A stretch of DNA of 64,000 bases from Distichodus sexfasciatus (taxonomy: Eukaryota > Chordata > Actinopteri > Characiformes > Distichodontidae): the NCBI GenBank assembly GCA_032718565.1, contig JAVGVS010000280.1, positions 116,001 to 180,000 of the forward strand, given 5' to 3'. The position numbers were made by a program, and so were the translations under genes. The first letter of the stretch is position 1, and each line of letters opens with the position of its first letter. Of this stretch, positions 47,401 to 59,894 are shown one piece after another. Under the pieces are notes generated by a model, which was not told where the DNA came from, made no database searches, and saw only the letters and a program-made list of their open reading frames with translations.

Positions 47401-50400
47401 TGGTGTAACAGATTTATGGAAATATTTCTGAACTGTTCCCACACATCTTTAAGATCATTATGACTGATGATACATTCTGCTGAGGAGACAACAGTTAGAA
47501 AGGGAATCGTTTTGAGCGGTGATCTTAAGTAATACTGCAAACTTTGCTCTTCAGCTTTTGAATGAAGTATTTTCATTGTTCAAAGATTTGTAGTGTTCAC
47601 TACACTCAAAATGACGTTTGGAGGGGTGTAATTACGCCCTTGTGCTATCTTGTTTTGCCTTAAGAGGTTGAATAATTGCTTGTAGAGATGAAAAAGTCAA
47701 TTTTGAGAATGTAAAGTTCCATCTGGTTTCTCTAACAGTAAATAAAAGTGAATGGAGACTTAACGTTGGATGTGTCACATTTTTCCACCTTATATTTGTC
47801 ATGTTCCTCCCACCTGGGCAATGTTGTCTTTGAACTTTAGAATCAAATGATTTGAAAAAAAAAATTGGGAGTTGTTTTCGATTTTCTGAACCCAATGTAT
47901 TTGCATATTATTTTGCCGCCAGCCATCTGTGGGACTTGAAACGGGTAGTCGACATTGGTACTGACCATTTGATCTGAGTAGTGAACATTTATGTGAGATG
48001 GATGTAGGTCTCTTGTAGGCAGTTTTATTTTTTTTCTTAGTTTTATCTTTATCTTCTTTATCTTTAACTGTGAACTTGAGAAACCTCCGTATGTTCACCG
48101 ATAGAGAGTGCAATAACAGTTTTATTGGTAATTTCCTTTACTCGTTTCCCTAGATCCATAACTACACCGGGCCAATAAGAGTCCGAATCTCTTTGGTAAC
48201 CAAGAACCAGCCATACAAACCCCATCCACATGAGCTTGTGGGGAAAGACTGCAAACACGGCTACTATGAGGCAGACCTTCCAGAGAGGCGCGTTCACAGG
48301 TATGTGTGTGTATGTGTGAGATTGTGTATTTGTGTATCATTGTGTATGTGCGCAAGAGTGTTATAAAAGGATGCTCATGCCCACTTCCTCCTTTGCCTCT
48401 TCCTCAGTGGTCATCTGTCACTGATGGCAAATTTTTATCCGTTTTTCTGTCATCATCTTTCAAACATTTCATTGCAAATAGAAATTCATATCAGAACTAT
48501 TATCAGATTCCTTAATTACACCAGAAATGGCTTCAGGGGATTTGAGAGTACTTTATTCCAGTTTTAACTGTATCAGTCTACTTTTCTACCTGATTATTTT
48601 TTTAGTTTGGAAGATGTGGACTGAAGAAGAAAGGGCAATAGTGATGGACAAAAAAGGAGTAGAGAAAATTAAGGCTGTCAACTTGCAGTGCAAATCTCTG
48701 TTATGTTGGTTATGCAGTAAAGTTTAGCTACACATGTTGTACGAAGGAGAGAGCAATTTGTTTTTAAAAATGTTACGATTTTTAAACAGTATAATATTAT
48801 ACAACTGTAAAATTGACGAAAAATGCATATGTTAATGGTTTACACAAATGGGCATGCAGTAAAATTTGGGTAAGAGTGCTTTTCACCACTTGGAGATTCT
48901 GTTCTGACTTAAAAACAAATCTCAAATAACAAAATCTTGGTGAAAGTTAGAATCTTTGTCTAAACGACATGAGAGGCTTTTTAGAACGGTTGAAGAATGA
49001 GGCCCGTTGCGTAACACGCCAAACCGTTAACATCAACACAAAAGGACATATTCCCTACATCTTGCTACCCTTGTGAATGAAAACCCCTTCAGTGGTCTCA
49101 GGTGAAAGTGGTGGTCTGGTCAAATGTGGTCTGAGGGTTTTGGTGTTTTTCTGTCTCTCTTATGGCCCCAAGGTAGTTATAAGTCCTTTGAGTCAGACAT
49201 TTTTGTAAAATTGCTAAATATATGAACAGCAGAAGTGATACATAAGAGTTAGGGATGCGCGATTCCAGAAATCTCACGATTCGATTCTGATTCTTGGACT
49301 CACGATTCAATTCAAAATCGATTCACATTTCATAAGTCATTCATGATTTATAAACAATTCACAATTCAGTACGTAGATGAATTTATTCCAGATTGCTGTT
49401 TTGAGTTACTTTTCCCATTTGACTGTAGCAGATCAACAAAAAAAATCACAGATTTATTTTTTCAATAAAAGCTAAAGTAAGGTTGCACCCTTATAATGCT
49501 AAACATGTTAATGACACAAACAGCAAGAATTTAATTCACATATCAGACGCACCACACAGAGGCGAGTAACCTCCCGCTTTCCTTAAAACTGATGACAGAT
49601 TAAAGCGGTCAGTTTGATGAAAAATTATCTACCACTCCCATTTGAAGTCTGAACGTTCAAGTGTTTGCTTTTTTCAGATATTTTCTTCCACTATTGAAAA
49701 CCAACAGCAGGCAAACATCACAGGATATGAGACAGATGCGTATCTTTTTAAGTTTCCATTTAAGACGTCACTCTGAGGAAGGTCCAATAGAAGGTCCACA
49801 CTCAGTTTAAAATATCTTTCCTAAAAGTGCAGAGGGCCAAGCTTCTCTCAAACCAGAGCTTAAATTCGACATTCGAATTTTTGGGGACTTTGAAAGTGCA
49901 GCCATGGACACTGTTATGCTTCAAATTTTGTGATTGTTCATGGTCATACGTACAGCTTTTGTGTGAAGTAAGGTGCGATTTAGACCGGTCAGGGAGAGAT
50001 GCTAGGTGTTAAAACGTTTTTTTTTTTCCTTTAGGACTCAGTAGTAAGTTACGGCGGTGCTGTAGTCATCATTAGTTTCTACTAGAGCAGGGAACACTGC
50101 AAAATGTGCAGTTTAGTGGGACTCCAGGCACGTCTGCTCTGTGATGCTTCATAAAGCTGACTAAAAAATCACTATTTTTAGGCCTCTGTTTTTTGTCACA
50201 GACGCCATCTGGCAATGACCACACTGTGACACTCTGCCATGTATTCAGCTACTTTTACTTTGTCATGAATCTGTCTATATATGGTATTTGCATGCTCATC
50301 TCTCACTCTCTCACTCACACAGTATAATTTTCTCTCTCTCTCACTTTCACTCATTCAGTTTCCAGAACCTTGGTATACAGTGTGTGAAGAAGAAGGATGT

Positions 50401-53400
50401 GGCTGAAGCTGTTTCCTGTCGCCTACAGACGCAAAACAACCCATTTAATAGTGAGACACATACACATACTCACACGATGACATGTATGATTTAATTCACA
50501 CAGAAGCGTCCTCCACATTGTAGTTTCATCCTAATAACAATAGATTCTATTAAATGCCTTTGTACTCATTTACAATGCAACGCTACGCTATATTCTCATG
50601 GACATATTTATATCTTTATTTCTCAACTTTTACATTTATTGTAATGTAACAAAATACAGCTGTTGGAACTTGACGAGTTATTCCAAGGCGGTATTGTCAA
50701 TACTCAATGCGTTTGAAAGTTAATAGGAGCTATGTCTTGGGCCATATTATACTCTTTGGGTGGAGTGGAACGTTTTGATCTTGATCTTAGAGTCTCTTTG
50801 TTTTCCTCATTTCCTCATACAAATTATGTTCCTCCTGTTTAAGAAAATTACTGATTGTTTTTTCCAAAGGATATCGTTTCTGGTCTACTTTCTTTTCCAG
50901 CTTCCACCATAGTGTGATTTTTTAAACAATTGTTGTTACAGTTCCTGAGGCCAAAGTCTGGGAGGAGGAATACGATCTGAACGCAGTCCGCCTCTGTTTT
51001 CAGGCAAGCATCACTCTGCCTAATGGAGAGCTTTTTACGCTGGAACCTGTGGTCTCTCAGCCCATCTATGACAACAGTGAGTCTGCACCACATCTAGAAT
51101 TACCACCTCTCACATAGTGGTGTGGATGTACATGCACTTAAGGAACTGTGAGAACCTGGCTGTCCCATAAAAGATAGGATTTGTAGATTGTTTATGTGCC
51201 ATTTTTGTATGTGATATAAGAAAAAAACTGCTTTTTAAAGAAAGTTGCGATGTTTTTTTTTTTTTACTGAAAGTTCTAAAAGATTTTCTTTTTGTTGCTG
51301 AGGTTTCGGTTAGCTTTACTATTATTTGCATCTAGACATTATGGGAGTTAGTGAAAGTACATCATAAAGATAGTTATTCATGAGATTGTGTGTGTGTGTG
51401 TGTGTGGTCTGACATGGAAAATACTCTGATGCAAATGGGACTGGGTACAAAATTGAGCTCCTTTTTTCACATATCAAGTCGAAGATATGCAGTGAAGATG
51501 ACCTTATGGCTATTTAGGTACATGGTCACAGTTTATTTATTGCCTTATTTTTGCATACCAACACCTACACACACCCACACACACTGTGAGTTTAAAAAGT
51601 CACAAGTGGTGTATGTTGTGTACAAGTAAGCGCACAGATTCTACTAGTAATGATACCGATACTTTATTATTACTAATCAAGGAGACCAGTAGTCGATATT
51701 TTGAACCAATATACAGTATGTCTGCTGTAAAAATGAAACATTTTGAGTTTAAATGCGTTTAGCCTATGTTTAATTCTGAGTTTTCATAAAGTCTTTCTTA
51801 TAATAATAATCTTTCTTAAAATGCAGGGAGCTCCCAGCAGCCACTTCTTACAAAATTAAACAAGTAAACAAACATTTGAATGAATTTGATCGATTCTTGG
51901 AACGAGTAAAAGTGAAATTACTTAAAATCAGTGAAATCAGTTAATAGTCCCAATTTAGCAGAGAGAAGAGACTCACAGCCAAAATAGGACATATTTAATC
52001 TCACTTATGTTATTGCATATCAAAAATGGACATTATCAGTAACAAAAAAATCTCTGTTGGCACTGATAATCAGCCAGACTGACAGTCAAAACTTACTTCT
52101 CATGGGACTCCCTCCCTTTCTTTCTTCTTTCTCTGTCTCACTTACTCCCTCACTCACACACTCTATTCCTTCGCTGTCCTCTTCACAGGAGCTCCAAACA
52201 CAGCAGAGCTGAAGATTTGCCGTGTGAACAAAAACTCGGGCAGTTGTAGAGGAGGAGATGAAATATTTTTACTCTGCGACAAGGTGCAAAAAGGTGAGTG
52301 TGTGTGTGTGTGTGTGTTATGTTAGGTATTTATACATTTTATCAAATGTGTGCGACGACACTGCCGTAACCTGTTGAGCGAAAACTGTTAACATCCTTTA
52401 CCCTGAATGTTAGTGTTTTCTTATTCTTATGCCTGTCTTTAACACATGACAAAACAGAGGACATCGAGGTGCGGTTTTTCCGTGATTCGTGGGAGAGTAA
52501 AGGCTCCTTCTCACAAGCCGACGTCCACAGGCAGGTGGCCATCGTCTTCCGCACGCCAGCCTACTGTGATACAAACCTGACGGAGCCTGTGCGAGTAAAA
52601 ATGCAGCTCCGACGACCGTCAGACCGAGAGGTCAGTGAACCCATGGATTTCCAGTACCTGCCTTCTGATCCAGGTGAGATGCAAATTTCAGATTTTAGGC
52701 CATGTATACAGTACATATATATAGCCACACATGTATAAAATACATGATTTTGGGGTTTTGTTTTTGTGAATAGTAAATGATACTCTTTAATATATTCCAT
52801 GTAAATTCATGTTTTCAAATTCTACCCAGTCTCGTGTTTAAAGGAGGGCAATTAAACTGGCAACCACAGTGTCTTTCCACAAGAACCTGAATGGAATCTT
52901 TTAGAATAAATTGTGAATTTAGGATGAAAGCCCTCACTAGATTTGGTCTATTGTTGTCTATATAAAATGTCAAATTGTAACTTTGTGACCCTGCTAATGT
53001 TATTTTCAATTCCCTTAGAGCGGTTTCTTTGAGACTGTAAGTGATGTTGTAACTTGCATAGCGAAAGCCTATCAGCTGATCTGATCTGGGATCAGTTTTA
53101 AAGGTTAAAGAGACTGGGAGAGGAGTTGGGATGTGAAACAATTTTGCCATGTTACAGCATGTTTGCATTTTGAGTCATGAGTCCAAACTGACACATACTG
53201 GCAAACACATGCCACTGTGACAACAAATACAGATCTAGATCTGGCCGGTCTGATTAGTACAATGTGTTTAACATGTTACGTAAGAGTGTGGATCAGTGGG
53301 TCAATGCTTATTTAAAAATATCAGACAGGCAAATGGAATATTGACTGAAACTGAAATCGCTGATTTTTGGCAGCACACTCCATCTCACAGTCTGGCTGAC

Positions 53401-55836
53401 TAAATGGAAGCTTATCTTATTTGTTGGTGTCGGTATCAGTGTTCTTTTCAGCAGTGTACGTGAGGACCAGGTAGTCCAGGAATCCTGTCTGACACCTTTT
53501 AACTTGTGTAAAAGCCTGTCTGAAAAAATGTTATCTGGCTCTAGAGCCTGTAGTCAGGGAAGGTTTAGGAACTTTCTTTACTTAAAACAAATGTCAAGGA
53601 GAAATTGTCTGCCAGAGCTTCAAGCGATGCTAAAAAAACCCAGTATTTTTATGGATTTGTTTAATATATTCTGATATGGTTCTCTATAATCTTCTCAAAA
53701 CAGACTTTGAATGCTATACAAATACACTTTTCCATGTTTAATGACACATTTGGTTGTATTTTTAGATTTGTAAGAGGTTTGCTGTCCAATAAACACGCAC
53801 TGACTTATTTGTTCATGAACAGACGAGTATAGATTGATGGAGAAGAGGAAACGAACAGAAGGAATGTTCCAAAACCTCAAACTTGGCAACATCATATCAA
53901 GTGAGTGCTGTATTGTGTCTATACTATAGTGATTTATAGTGTTTTCATGCTCAGTAGTTCATGTTCATCTAAGTCAATATTATATCTAGCATGTGCTTTC
54001 AGATCTGACCATTTAAGAGTACGATAGTGATGATATCTATGTGTTTGTAGCTCCCATTCCTCCTGAGAGAAGGCTGTTCAGTACAGCGAAGAGAACACTG
54101 ACTAGTGCTAAGCCCTCTGCATCTGTAAGCGTTCCACCAGGTGAATACTCTTTTCACTCACCTTTTACACGTTACCTGGAAAATCCATCGGGGGGATATC
54201 CTGGTTTTCTATAAAGCCACTTCGTAAGACAGGCAGAGTTTTAATTGATCCTGAATTGAACTTAGACTATTTAATTTAATAGAATGAGAATTTGTAATTA
54301 CATAAATATATTATTACATATATAATAATATGTAATATTATATTATACATAATATTAATGCATTTTTTAATTGTATTTTAACTTATTTTACAACATATTA
54401 AATAAATTGAATAAATTTGCCTCATGTAGTGCAGTACGATGTGTAGTGAATTGTGAATCACCTTTACAAATATGAGAAAATAGATTAAAGATAGTTAAGA
54501 AAGGAAAAGGCTTACCTAAATAATAAATATTATAAATAACATAAAATTGTAAAATTGGATGATGTTTTTGTAATAATAGGATTTTTTATTTAATCTTTTT
54601 GCTTATTTTTTTAAGGCTGATTTACATTTCACTTTATGTTGTACTTGTATAAAGACAAATAAAGAGCTTTAAATCTAAATCGTTGTGGTCATCTCGACCA
54701 TGATGTTGAACCGTTTATTAAAACTCTAAGAAAAATTAGGCAAATGGACTTCTTTTAAGGTTTTTGAAGATGTTTCACCTCTCATCCAACAGGCTTCTTT
54801 AAGAATTCAGATTCAGATTTTAGACTCTTTGTCACATAGTTCTACAAGTACAACATGAACTAAAATGTTAATCAACTTTAAAATGTAAGCAAATAGTTTA
54901 AAGAAAGTTAACATATTACCACAATGAAAGATCAGGTAAAGCCTTGTCTGCCTTGAAGAAGACTTTTGGATAAGAACCTTTTAAGTCTGACATTGTCTTT
55001 GTCTCCCTCTAGTGGTGAATCCAATGGGTGCATCGTCTGCTTCCGCAGTTAAGCCTCAGAGCTTTTTCTCCAGTCCTCCGCCAGGGAGTCTGTTCACTCA
55101 GACAAAGACGGAACAGCCGTCGGCGACCTCTGCCGGAGATACCTGGAAATTCCTTAACAGTCTAACCATCCCGCCTTCTGGCCCCGCTGCTGCCCCCACT
55201 GTCGGTGTTGCCCCTGCCCCAGTTTCCCAAGACTTCCACACCGTAAATCTCTCCGACCTTCATGACTTCTCCTTCAACACTTTTCCGTCTGCCACACCAG
55301 AGCAAAGCGACAGAAGAGATGGGCCAGCGAATAGTGCAGCCGCAAGTTCGGTTCAGGATGTCCAGAACGCGTTCCGGGTGGAGCCCCACCTAAATGAAAA
55401 CGAGCTTCCGGAATTCCCAAGCTTTTCCGAGGCTCAGACATCGGATGTGGACAACATCAACATTGATGAATTCCAAGCACTGCTGGGTCAGAGCGTCATT
55501 TCCGGGGAAGGTACGTCAGGGATGGGGAACTCCGCTTCCGGTTGCCACGGCAACTCAGCGACGGGCATGGTCATCGAGAGTCCTGCTAACAGCAGTGCGG
55601 AGCACGGGAACGGCGCTCAACTGGGGAATGGCGCCACCACTTGGATGAATTTCCCCCAGAGCATCGTCAACCTGCTGCAGAACGAGTCGATGGCGGACGC
55701 CCCAAACAACTCTGTGCCCACTGGTCCCATCACCTTTGACGAAACGGACATGTTGCCTTCCTTCGATGAAGATCGGCTCATGTCCATCTTCAACAGTGGC
55801 AGTCAAGTCGGCTTCCTGTCAGGCCATCCCACTTAA
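44322..55836 (+). CDS. rela: NF-kappaB subunit RelA/p65 (complete, 11 coding exons)
   Basis: Rel-family transcription factor that dimerises, is held in the cytoplasm by IkappaB, and drives inflammatory and survival genes from kappaB sites. Coding exons are 44322-44328, 45961-45996, 46356-46492, 48154-48299, 50359-50450, 50942-51076, 52189-52293, 52458-52673, 53823-53900, 54051-54140 and 55013-55836. They total 1,866 nt, 621 aa plus stop, all GT-AG and in phase. Residues about 16-291 form the Rel homology region: the DNA-contact loop RFRYKCEG (C36), the HPHELVGKDC stretch, and the RRPSD site with S274 (human S276). The nuclear localisation signal KRKR is at 299-302. The last exon encodes a Ser/Pro-rich linker and an acidic transactivation domain with two hydrophobic-acidic motifs near 494-505 and 588-607. 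RelA rather than RelB or c-Rel is supported by IEIIEQPKARGMRFRYKCEG and the SADVHRQ-type dimerisation half. The start has G at -3 and +4. Confidence 0.97.
45372..45520 (+). mobile_element. tRNA-derived SINE, family B copy 3, rela intron 1
   Basis: gtggtggtctacaggcagga, ctctggaccaagaggttgtg and catcattgggtccttgaaaa align with the other B copies. The B box is decayed (ggttttgaaca). Confidence 0.65.
45961..45996 (+). CDS. rela: rela coding exon 2
   Basis: 36-nt exon for residues 3-15, LFGWGQPTLPQ. The acceptor is TTAAAG and the donor G|GTGAGT. Short but in phase on both sides. Confidence 0.85.
46356..46492 (+). CDS. rela: rela coding exon 3
   Basis: Residues 15-60. Start of the Rel homology domain with the base-contacting loop RGMRFRYKCEGRSAGS. 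The donor is AAG|GTACAT. Confidence 0.97.
48154..48299 (+). CDS. rela: rela coding exon 4
   Basis: Residues 61-109, IHNYTGPIRV through ELVGKDC to ERRVH, within the N-terminal Rel subdomain. Confidence 0.97.
49250..49465 (-). mobile_element. hAT-like family D copy 3, rela intron 4
   Basis: Inverted relative to the 16.8 and 28.9 kb copies: tagggatgcgcgattccaga, cgattcaattcaaaatcgat and gttttgagttacttttccca. Far end truncated. Confidence 0.6.
50359..50450 (+). CDS. rela: rela coding exon 5
   Basis: Residues 109-140. Contains FQNLGIQCVKKKDV, a strongly conserved Rel motif. The donor is A|GTGAGA. Confidence 0.96.
50942..51076 (+). CDS. rela: rela coding exon 6
   Basis: Residues 140-185, with YDLNAVRLCFQ and the end of the N-terminal immunoglobulin-like subdomain. 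The donor is A|GTGAGT. Confidence 0.96.
51315..51410 (+). mobile_element. Fragment of the 3.6-kb dispersed repeat, rela intron 6
   Basis: acattatgggagttagtgaa, cataaagatagttattcatg and a following GT tract match the 3' end at 3890-3965. Confidence 0.5.
52189..52293 (+). CDS. rela: rela coding exon 7
   Basis: Residues 185-220. APNTAELKICRVN and GGDEIFLLCDKVQK open the dimerisation subdomain. Confidence 0.97.
52458..52673 (+). CDS. rela: rela coding exon 8
   Basis: Residues 220-292. Dimerisation subdomain with FSQADVHRQVAIVFRTP and the protein kinase A motif RRPSD (S274), ending DFQYLPSDP. Confidence 0.97.
53823..53900 (+). CDS. rela: rela coding exon 9 (nuclear localisation signal)
   Basis: Residues 292-318. 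EYRLMEKRKRTEGMF includes the basic NLS masked by IkappaB. The donor is A|GTGAGT. Confidence 0.95.
54051..54140 (+). CDS. rela: rela coding exon 10
   Basis: Residues 318-348, a Pro/Ser/basic linker (PIPPERRLFSTAKR) between the Rel domain and the transactivation region. The exon is in phase with its neighbours. Confidence 0.9.
54795..54880 (+). mobile_element. Dispersed repeat end, rela intron 10
   Basis: attcagattcagattttaga then ctctttgtcacatagttcta and caagtacaacatgaa. Third copy of the 7.33 kb family. Confidence 0.5.
55013..55836 (+). CDS. rela: rela coding exon 11 (transactivation domain)
   Basis: Residues 348-621 and TAA. Ser/Pro/Asn-rich, then acidic. NINIDEFQALLG resembles the human DNSEFQQLL motif, and DMLPSFDEDRLMSIF is the terminal acidic-hydrophobic activator. 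GC-richer than the flanking introns. Confidence 0.95.
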
Positions 55837-56434
55837 GCACCTGGATGTGGAAAATCCTGTTGTGACTCTTTTGATTTATGACATTCGTCTACTAACAATG
55901 CTAATTTGTTACCATAAGTGACACCATCCAAAAATGAACAAAGAAAATCTCAAAGAAGAAGGGATGAATACAAGAAAAAAGTTTAAAGTAGACCAAGAAT
56001 GATTTTCTGTTCGTTTCATACTTTAATTACTTTCCTGCTCCAGTGTGTGCAGGTTAATCTTGGCATCAAATGCCTCAAATGTAAATTTGGACAGCCACAG
56101 AGTGCCTAGTTAAGATTTGACATATCAGATATCAGAGATTGTCTATGAAAAAAAAAATCCTCATCTGTCACATTTATTATCATTATATTTTAAAAAATGC
56201 ATCAAGTACCACTGTGTTCCAAGCCACATATTACTGTACTAGATGCAACAATACTGAAGTTTGGGAGTTTACACTTTCGGTGAAAAATTAACCACAGTTG
56301 TATAAAGACACCAATTAGTTACTGTTTTCAATCTTTCTTTTTTTTATTGGAAATTTTAAAGCCTTCTGCTGTTCCCTGGAATAACTGAGATGACCAGCAA
56401 CATTCGACGCGGGATAATGGTTTCTGCATCAACA

Positions 56435-56440
56435 AATAAA
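56435..56440 (+). promoter_or_regulatory. rela polyadenylation signal candidate
   Basis: AATAAA about 600 nt after the stop codon, followed by a T/GT-rich stretch (ttgtttttctctttgtgg). It would end the rela 3' UTR near 56460. Confidence 0.55.
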
Positions 56441-56459
56441 TGGGCATTGTTTTTCTCTT

Positions 56460-58440
56460 TGTGGAGCTGCCTGAAATCTTAAAGACAATCTTAATAACTA
56501 TAATGTTGAACTTTTTATTTAAATGAAAAGTGAATATTAGCTAACTTTTATTGGTATGAAGTTGCAAATGTTGACTGTATTTAAGTCACAGATTTTTGTC
56601 CAAATCACAAAACAGTATATTGTATAGTGTAACAAAACAGGACGCTGCAAGTCCTGATGGAACACACTTTTTAGTACAGTAATGTGTGGGTAGGACGGAG
56701 TGGAGGTTCTTTCTTTCTCAGATAAATGTAAGGCCATGTGACCAGTTGTATCACAGCAGATAGTGTGTCCGAATATTTGAATTCTGTCGCTTCCTGCTCT
56801 TAATATTGGCACGCTAACTACAGCAAACGACATTAACACCTGTCACTGACCATCTCTGTCGCCTTTAGAAACAAACAGCTCTACCAAGTGCCAAGCAGCA
56901 CAATTATATGTACTATTATATATTATAATTGTTAATCGATTGTTGGTAACATTTTATATTGTACAGAACTGTCAGAATTCACTTCATCTTTCTCAAAGTT
57001 TTAAATCTAGGACCTTTTATTGTTATTCATTTTTCCACATGGCTTTTATAAAGGACACCTGAAGCAGGAAAATAGTACTGACATGACTTTGAAAAACAGA
57101 AGATAAAGCATCAGCTTCTGTGCTATTTTTCATAAAATTGTGCAGCCTAGTGTGTAGCATGAAGAATTATTATGCAAAAGAGCTTGAATGATTATGGGTT
57201 GCTGGGTTTGACTCCCAAATGAGACTTATTAATGACTTATTCTGGTGTTGTTTTTAGTCACTGCTTTTTGTTACAGTTTGTTATGGCATAAATCTTCCTT
57301 GGGTCTGTTTGTGTATAGATCTGTATTTGGTATATTTGTTGCGCTTCCGAGATTCAAGTATGGCATGTTGCCACCCAATCACTAGGGATTTAATTATATC
57401 ATACTATAAGGCCAGAAACCTGCAGATTTTATCAAGCTAACTGACATCCTACTAATTTACAAACATATACATACATCACTGTATTACAACTTAACATATA
57501 TTAAAAAGTGTATTACTGTCCTCATTGCTCAGAGATGAAGAATTAAGCTGCAGAAAAGGATAAAAGCCAAAACCAGGCAACCACTTGTCATTTTGACAAA
57601 TGTAAATTGTAATTCAGAGCAGTAAGTATAAATGCTAAAACGTTTCCAGTTTCTAATTGGGGTTTTTTTGGGTTCTAGTAAATTTGGATAGGTCTATGTA
57701 TGTCTGAAGTTTAATGTGTCTGTATAGAAAATGTATTTTAACGCTGTGCAGTAGCCTAACATTTTCATTTGTCATATATTCATGTGTACTGTATGCAAGT
57801 TTTTACATTTACCTTTAATTCATTTCCAGTTTTGTACATATTTTTTGCATACGTTTCCTTAAACTCATGTTTTTAAGATGAAGTCAGAATATAAGTAAAT
57901 GACAATGGCACCACAAGACTGGTATGATTATATGGTAGTACAGCTTGATCGTAAATTGCCACCTGGCACTGGTTTCTATCAATTATTCCCATTATTGTAC
58001 TATTCTGTGCATCATGGTTGGGTTTTTGCCAATGGAGAATATCAAGACATAACAAATAATAATAGTTAGTTTTATTCTTAACTATTTTCTCTTTTAAAAT
58101 GTGCATACATTATAAAGCCGTGGCGAAACTTAAGTGTGTCAATTTAATTTACTTGTGACTGTTGTTAAAAAAAAATTATTAATTCATAATGAAAATGTAT
58201 TTATCAGTTTCACAAAGATTTTCTTTTAACACATTTAAAATATCCACAAAACATAATGCTTGATCTTTTAGAAACTGTAGGTTTTTTTGCTGATTTACAT
58301 ATTTGGCCACTATGATTATCATTTTAAAACAGCTGTCTCCTGTGCCTTAACAAGGATGTCAGTGTATAACACAGATCAGATTTTTGCAGTGCTTTCTGGC
58401 TGAAAGTTAAAGTAAAATGGTTATTCAGTAAAATGAAGAG
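56460..58440. other. Intergenic between convergent rela and C11orf68
   Basis: AT-rich unique sequence with no coding frame, repeat or RNA gene recognised. Confidence 0.5.
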
Positions 58441-58450
58441 TCTAGTTTGT

Positions 58451-58456
58451 TTTATT
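58451..58456 (-). promoter_or_regulatory. C11orf68 polyadenylation signal candidate
   Basis: Minus-strand AATAAA about 690 nt after the stop codon; earlier minus-strand signals are not obvious. Motif evidence only. Confidence 0.4.
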
Positions 58457-59147
58457 TATAACAATTTGTTTTTGCCAAAAATATACATACAACTATGATA
58501 AAGAATAACACAGCCGTCATTTAAATGAGTGTTATTAGCAATGTAACAAAAGGATTCAATTCAGACACAAACAAAAATGAATCTTAAGCTTTTTTTCGAA
58601 TGTTCACACATTCAATATAAAACAGAACATGGCAGCAGTAGAATTCAACAAGAGTTTGTTTTACAAAAGCAAACATTTCCAGCCCTCTGGTGTAAACACA
58701 TTAGTGTCATAAACAGACAACATTCAGTTTGAATTTTAGTATGTACAGAGACTATTTTACTTGTTAATATTTTCAGCATGAAATTATTTTTCCTCCCTAA
58801 AACAGTTTAGCAATTCAAGAATCAAATGAGGTGCTGTCACTTGTTTCAACACATTGGCAAGTTACGTATGATCGTTTAAAGCAAAACAGTGCAAAATATA
58901 GCACAGTATCTAAACTCAAAAAGTAGCAAATACTTTGAGTGAAGGATAGTCTAAATTGAATCCACAGTCATCCAAGGCCTCTTAAGACTCCCTAATTTTA
59001 ACTACACAAAAGATCCCCCTCAATATTTACAGATTCTCAGAAAGACTGCATAGGTGTGGACAGTCTAGGTTCTTTTTTTTTGTTTGTCTGACACAAATCT
59101 AGATTGCACTGAACATGTATTTCCATTAAATAACATTGTTATAGTGT

Positions 59148-59894
59148 TTATGTGACTTCTTGGTTGGTGACTTTATTGACGATGTAGGAACGTCGAGGCA
59201 CACACTCTAAATCAAATTTGCTCTCGTAGATGGTGGGACACAGCTTCCAGCGGTTATTCCGGTATATTCCCAGGTACGAGTACACATCCGGTTTGTAGGA
59301 CAGGGGGCACTTCACCCCCACGGCACGGATTGTGGCATCCAGCTGGATCACCTGCTCTTCATCAACAAAGTTCTCATTGTAGACACAGATGACATGCTTG
59401 GAGTCAGATTTGGGGTCACGGGGGCTCACTTTGGCCTGGTAAATCTTTCCTTCCATCACCGCCTGAGCCAGACACTCCCAGGCATGGTCCACTTTGAAAC
59501 CGGTGTCCAAATGAATTAACCATTTGCCCGTGAGCACACTGTGGTTCAAGGCCAGCTCTTTAATTGTTTGGAAAGTGACAGGACGCCCGCTGGCCAACAG
59601 TTTCTCCCAGCTCTCTTGGAGGCCGGGCACATCCGATGAACTCGAGTCGCGTTCCGCTCCCAAAACTGCAATCCAGCCCACGGGCCCCGAACCACCGTCC
59701 TCGTCTCCAAATCGGCATACCTGGGAGGGCCTGTTGGACTGCAACCAGCTGTGGAATTCAGCCCTGGGCGTTCTTTGGGTGTCAAATATGATCCAGGGGT
59801 CCATGTCGGCCGCCATGGCCTCGGCCGCGTAGTATTCTGCAGAAAGATGTTCGGAATGTTCTACCTCCCCTGCTGCTCCCTCCTCATCCTCCAT
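59148..59894 (-). CDS. C11orf68: UPF0696 protein C11orf68 homolog (BLES03)
   Basis: Single uninterrupted frame of 248 aa, close to the roughly 250 aa human protein. Recognised from family motifs: AEAMAADMDPW at 24-34, PVGWIAVLG at 71-79, GKWLIHLDTGFKVDHAW at 123-139, and YKPDVYSYLGIYRNNRW at 200-216 followed by LCPTIYES. The N-terminus is acidic (MEDEEGAAGE) as in the family. The human protein has an eIF4E-like fold by structural classification (from memory), but no molecular role is established and none is assigned here. The start ATG has A at -3 and G at +4. It sits tail-to-tail with rela and head-to-head with drap1, the same neighbourhood as human 11q13. A noncoding 5' exon upstream is possible. 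Confidence 0.93.
   Translation of the reverse strand: MEDEEGAAGEVEHSEHLSAEYYAAEAMAADMDPWIIFDTQRTPRAEFHSWLQSNRPSQVCRFGDEDGGSGPVGWIAVLGAERDSSSSDVPGLQESWEKLLASGRPVTFQTIKELALNHSVLTGKWLIHLDTGFKVDHAWECLAQAVMEGKIYQAKVSPRDPKSDSKHVICVYNENFVDEEQVIQLDATIRAVGVKCPLSYKPDVYSYLGIYRNNRWKLCPTIYESKFDLECVPRRSYIVNKVTNQEVT

Noticed and set aside
48064..48355. Minus-strand frames across rela exon 4
   Set aside because: Reverse-complement shadows of the exon; no independent evidence.
55162..55806. Antisense and alternate-frame ORFs over rela exon 11
   Set aside because: Shadows of a GC-rich coding exon; the plus frame continues the rela phase and carries the transactivation motifs.
59524..59832. 102-codon plus-strand frame opposite C11orf68
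   Set aside because: Antisense shadow of the clearly homologous C11orf68 frame.
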